Shown here: positions 62,249 through 64,000 of the stretch, in pieces
How the letters are laid out: every line of letters starts with the position of its first letter
Numbering within the stretch: the stretch's first letter is position 1
From: Pyropia haitanensis
Taxonomy: Eukaryota; Rhodophyta; Bangiophyceae; Bangiales; Bangiaceae
Reading direction: 5' to 3'
Assembly: GCA_008729055.1 (NCBI GenBank)
Contig: SDUX01000004.1
Location: 6,588,559 to 6,652,558, forward strand
DNA: 64,000 bases
The notes under the pieces: model-generated
Told to the model about the DNA's origin: nothing
Seen by the model: the letters and a program-made list of their open reading frames with translations, nothing else
Database searches by the model: none
Position numbers and translations under genes: made by a program

Positions 62249-64000
62249 TCACGCTGGCAGGAAGGTGAGCTTGACCAGCCCCGCGGTGATGACCAGCATC
62301 AGCGCCACGTCTACAAACGGCGCCGGCGCGTCGGTCGCGACCGCAAACCGCGCCGCGTACAGCGGCCGCACCGCATCCGCCGCGTCCGCTTTGCGATGCT
62401 TGGCGGCGTCGAGGTCCGCACGGAGGCCCGCGATGGCGGCGTCGGTCTCGCGCAGCGCGGCGGCGGCAGCCGCCGCCCGCGCCACCGCTGCCCGGTGGAG
62501 GGCCTCTCGGGGGACGGGCGCCGCCGCGGCGGGCGACGCGAGCAGGGGGGGGATGGACGAGGGGGGGGGGGGGCGCAGGAAGCTGCTCGACTTGCGCGGC
62601 GGCAGCCTGGTGCCGTCGCCGGCAGGGGGCGCCGGCGCAGCCACACCGCCAGAGGTGACGACGGTGGCGGCGGCGGTCGACAAGGCCGCCGGTGCCGGCG
62701 GGGAGGCGGCCGCGCCGGGGGAACGTGCCGCCGCCGCCGCCGCCGTGGGGATGGGGGAGAAGGCGTCCCGCGGCGGCGGGATGGGCGTCGTCGCCGCCGC
62801 GTCGGCGGCGGCGCGCGCCTTGGCCGCCGCCGCCTCGTCTTTGCGCTTGGCCAGCAGCGCCTGCGCGCGGTAGACGGCCGCGAGCACCGTAGACGAGATG
62901 GTCACAAACAGCTTGGCCGCGGCCGTCTCTGGCGGCGCGCCCGTCGGCGCGGCCTCCCCATCCGCCGCTCCCGCCTCCGCCGCCGCTGCCGCCGCCACCG
63001 CGGCCGGCGTGTCGGGCAGGTCCCCCGACGACAGCGCCGGCGGCGGCACGGGCGTGACCGTCTCGCCCGGCGCAAACGCCGACAGCGACGGGAAGGTGGG
63101 CGCGTCGGGGAATGCGGCGGCCGACACGGGCGGGCGGCCACTCGCCGGCGTGGCGGCGGCGCCGCCGCCACCGACGGCCGCCTGGAAGGCAGGGTTGGCC
63201 GCAGCGACCTTTTCCCACGCGCGGTCCCGCGACGCGCGCGCGCCAATGATGGTAGCGGGCGTCGCCGGCAGCGGCGGCGGCGGCGGCGCGGGCGCGGCAG
63301 TGCTGGCCGGCCCGTCGGCGACAACCTCCTCCACCTCGTCCACCACCACCTCCTTCTTCTCCTCCTCCTCTTCCTCCTGCACCACCTCCTCCTCCTCCAC
63401 CTCCTCCTCCGTCACCAGCACGTCCCCGTCTGACGAATCCGTCGCGCCCGCCCCGGCGGCCGCGCCGCCCAGTGCCGCGGCCGCACCGGTCGCCGCGGCC
63501 AGGCCGCCGGCACGCGGGGTGCCAAAGTGGTGCGACGTCGGCCCCGACGACTCCACCCCATCAACCGAGGGGGTCGGCATGCCCAGGCGGGGGAGACCGC
63601 CGGCGGCCCCTCCTCCCCCGCCCCCCCCTGCCTCCCCCTCTCCGCCCCCCCATCCCCTCCCCCCCCCTCGCGAGCCCCCCCCCCTCCCGCCCCCTCGTGC
63701 TCATCCCCCTCTGGGATGGGCGACACCGGCACGACGCCGAGGCGGCACGGGAACTTTTTGCGCACAATCGCGTCGGGGGGCATGGACCGCCACCGCTCGA
63801 GCACCTCCTCCACCGACAGCGCCGACGTGGCCGGGTCGACGCGCGCGATCTGCAGCATGAACTTGTCGCGCCAGGTGCCCATCTCGGGCGGGAGGACCTT
63901 GAAGAGCTTGAGCACGACCGTAATGTCCGCCGACGCGCCGGGCGCAATGACCGACGCGTTGGGCTGCACCGCGTAGCGGAGGGGGGCGGTGGTCTTGAAC
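62249..64000 (-). CDS. VAP-type MSP-domain ER protein, 5' end beyond the window
   Basis: The minus strand enters at the right edge inside an MSP domain. It begins FKTTAPLRYAVQPNASVIAP, then DITVVLKLFKVLPP, then DKFMLQIARVD, and KKFPCRLGVVPVSP near 63740. FKTTAP is the VAP core that binds FFAT motifs. The C-terminus is a tail anchor, FVDVALMLVITAGLVKLTFLPA in two overlapping parts (hydrophobic from FVDVALMLV to the end at 62249), preceded by a coiled-coil-like RETDAAIAGLRADLDAAKH. VAPs tether the ER to other membranes and recruit lipid-transfer proteins. Between them lies an unusually long linker (~400 residues) with a Glu/Val-rich acidic run near 63330-63415. The MSP part and the rest are in different frames. 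The change lies in C runs at about 63600-63720. The first ~60 residues are missing. Confidence 0.85.

Noticed and set aside
1..64000. tRNA, rRNA or small RNA genes
   Set aside because: I looked for TpsiC-arm-like GGTTCGA and anticodon-arm patterns and found no cloverleaf I could support by eye. A tRNAscan-SE/Infernal run would settle it.

Overview
The window reads as nuclear DNA of a GC-rich, intron-poor eukaryotic alga. A bangiophyte red alga of the Porphyra/Pyropia type is my best guess from base composition and gene content. No marker gene here proves the lineage, and a GC-rich green alga is not excluded. Genes are mostly one to four exons. Introns are about 100-420 bp, with an occasional longer one near 600 bp, and the donors are unusual: GTACGT-like rather than GTAAGT. 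One gene (CRT-like transporter) carries a plastid-transit-like leader. Proteins are full of Ala, Gly and Pro low-complexity stretches. I see no bacterial operon, CRISPR array, rRNA or convincing tRNA.

Layout, left to right. A ~1.5 kb GGC-type low-complexity block (60-1545) and a repeat-rich spacer. Cytidine deaminase (+, 3 exons). A plastid CRT-like transporter (-). A TOM1/THH1-like multipass membrane protein (+). A zf-HIT (ZNHIT2-like) protein (-), divergent from the ER translocon factor RAMP4/SERP1 (+, 2 exons). A four-exon gene (-) for a membrane-anchored FG-repeat protein with POM121-like layout. A BED zinc finger fused to a full-length but catalytically broken threonine deaminase (+). 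A bZIP factor carrying a ubiquitin-like domain (-). A complete DIRS/PAT-type tyrosine-recombinase retrotransposon (27898-34007). A spacer with a broken gene and an inverted-repeat element. A DYRK-family kinase (+). A GT10 fucosyltransferase (+). A Gly/Tyr-rich protein (-). A DUF423 membrane protein (-). A lower-GC element with terminal inverted repeats (about 54993-56714). A PAK/STE20 kinase with two CRIB-like motifs and a myristoylation-type N-terminus (+). Finally a VAP-type MSP-domain ER protein (-), cut by the window's right edge.

Several genes touch the endomembrane system (RAMP4, VAP, GT10, the POM121-like protein, perhaps TOM1-like), but the neighbourhood looks like ordinary eukaryotic gene order and not a functional cluster.

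A technical theme matters for reading this sequence. At least six genes change reading frame exactly at long poly-G or poly-C runs (ZNHIT2-like, bZIP tail, DYRK, GT10, PAK, VAP), while recognisable protein continues on both sides. The likeliest cause is homopolymer-length error in the assembly. The coordinates below therefore give gene spans, and the frame breaks are named.

The most novel items are the BED finger fused to a pseudo-threonine deaminase, the POM121-like protein outside vertebrates, the ubiquitin-like/bZIP fusion, the dual-CRIB PAK, and the split-direct-repeat retrotransposon whose circle-junction logic can be read from the sequence.
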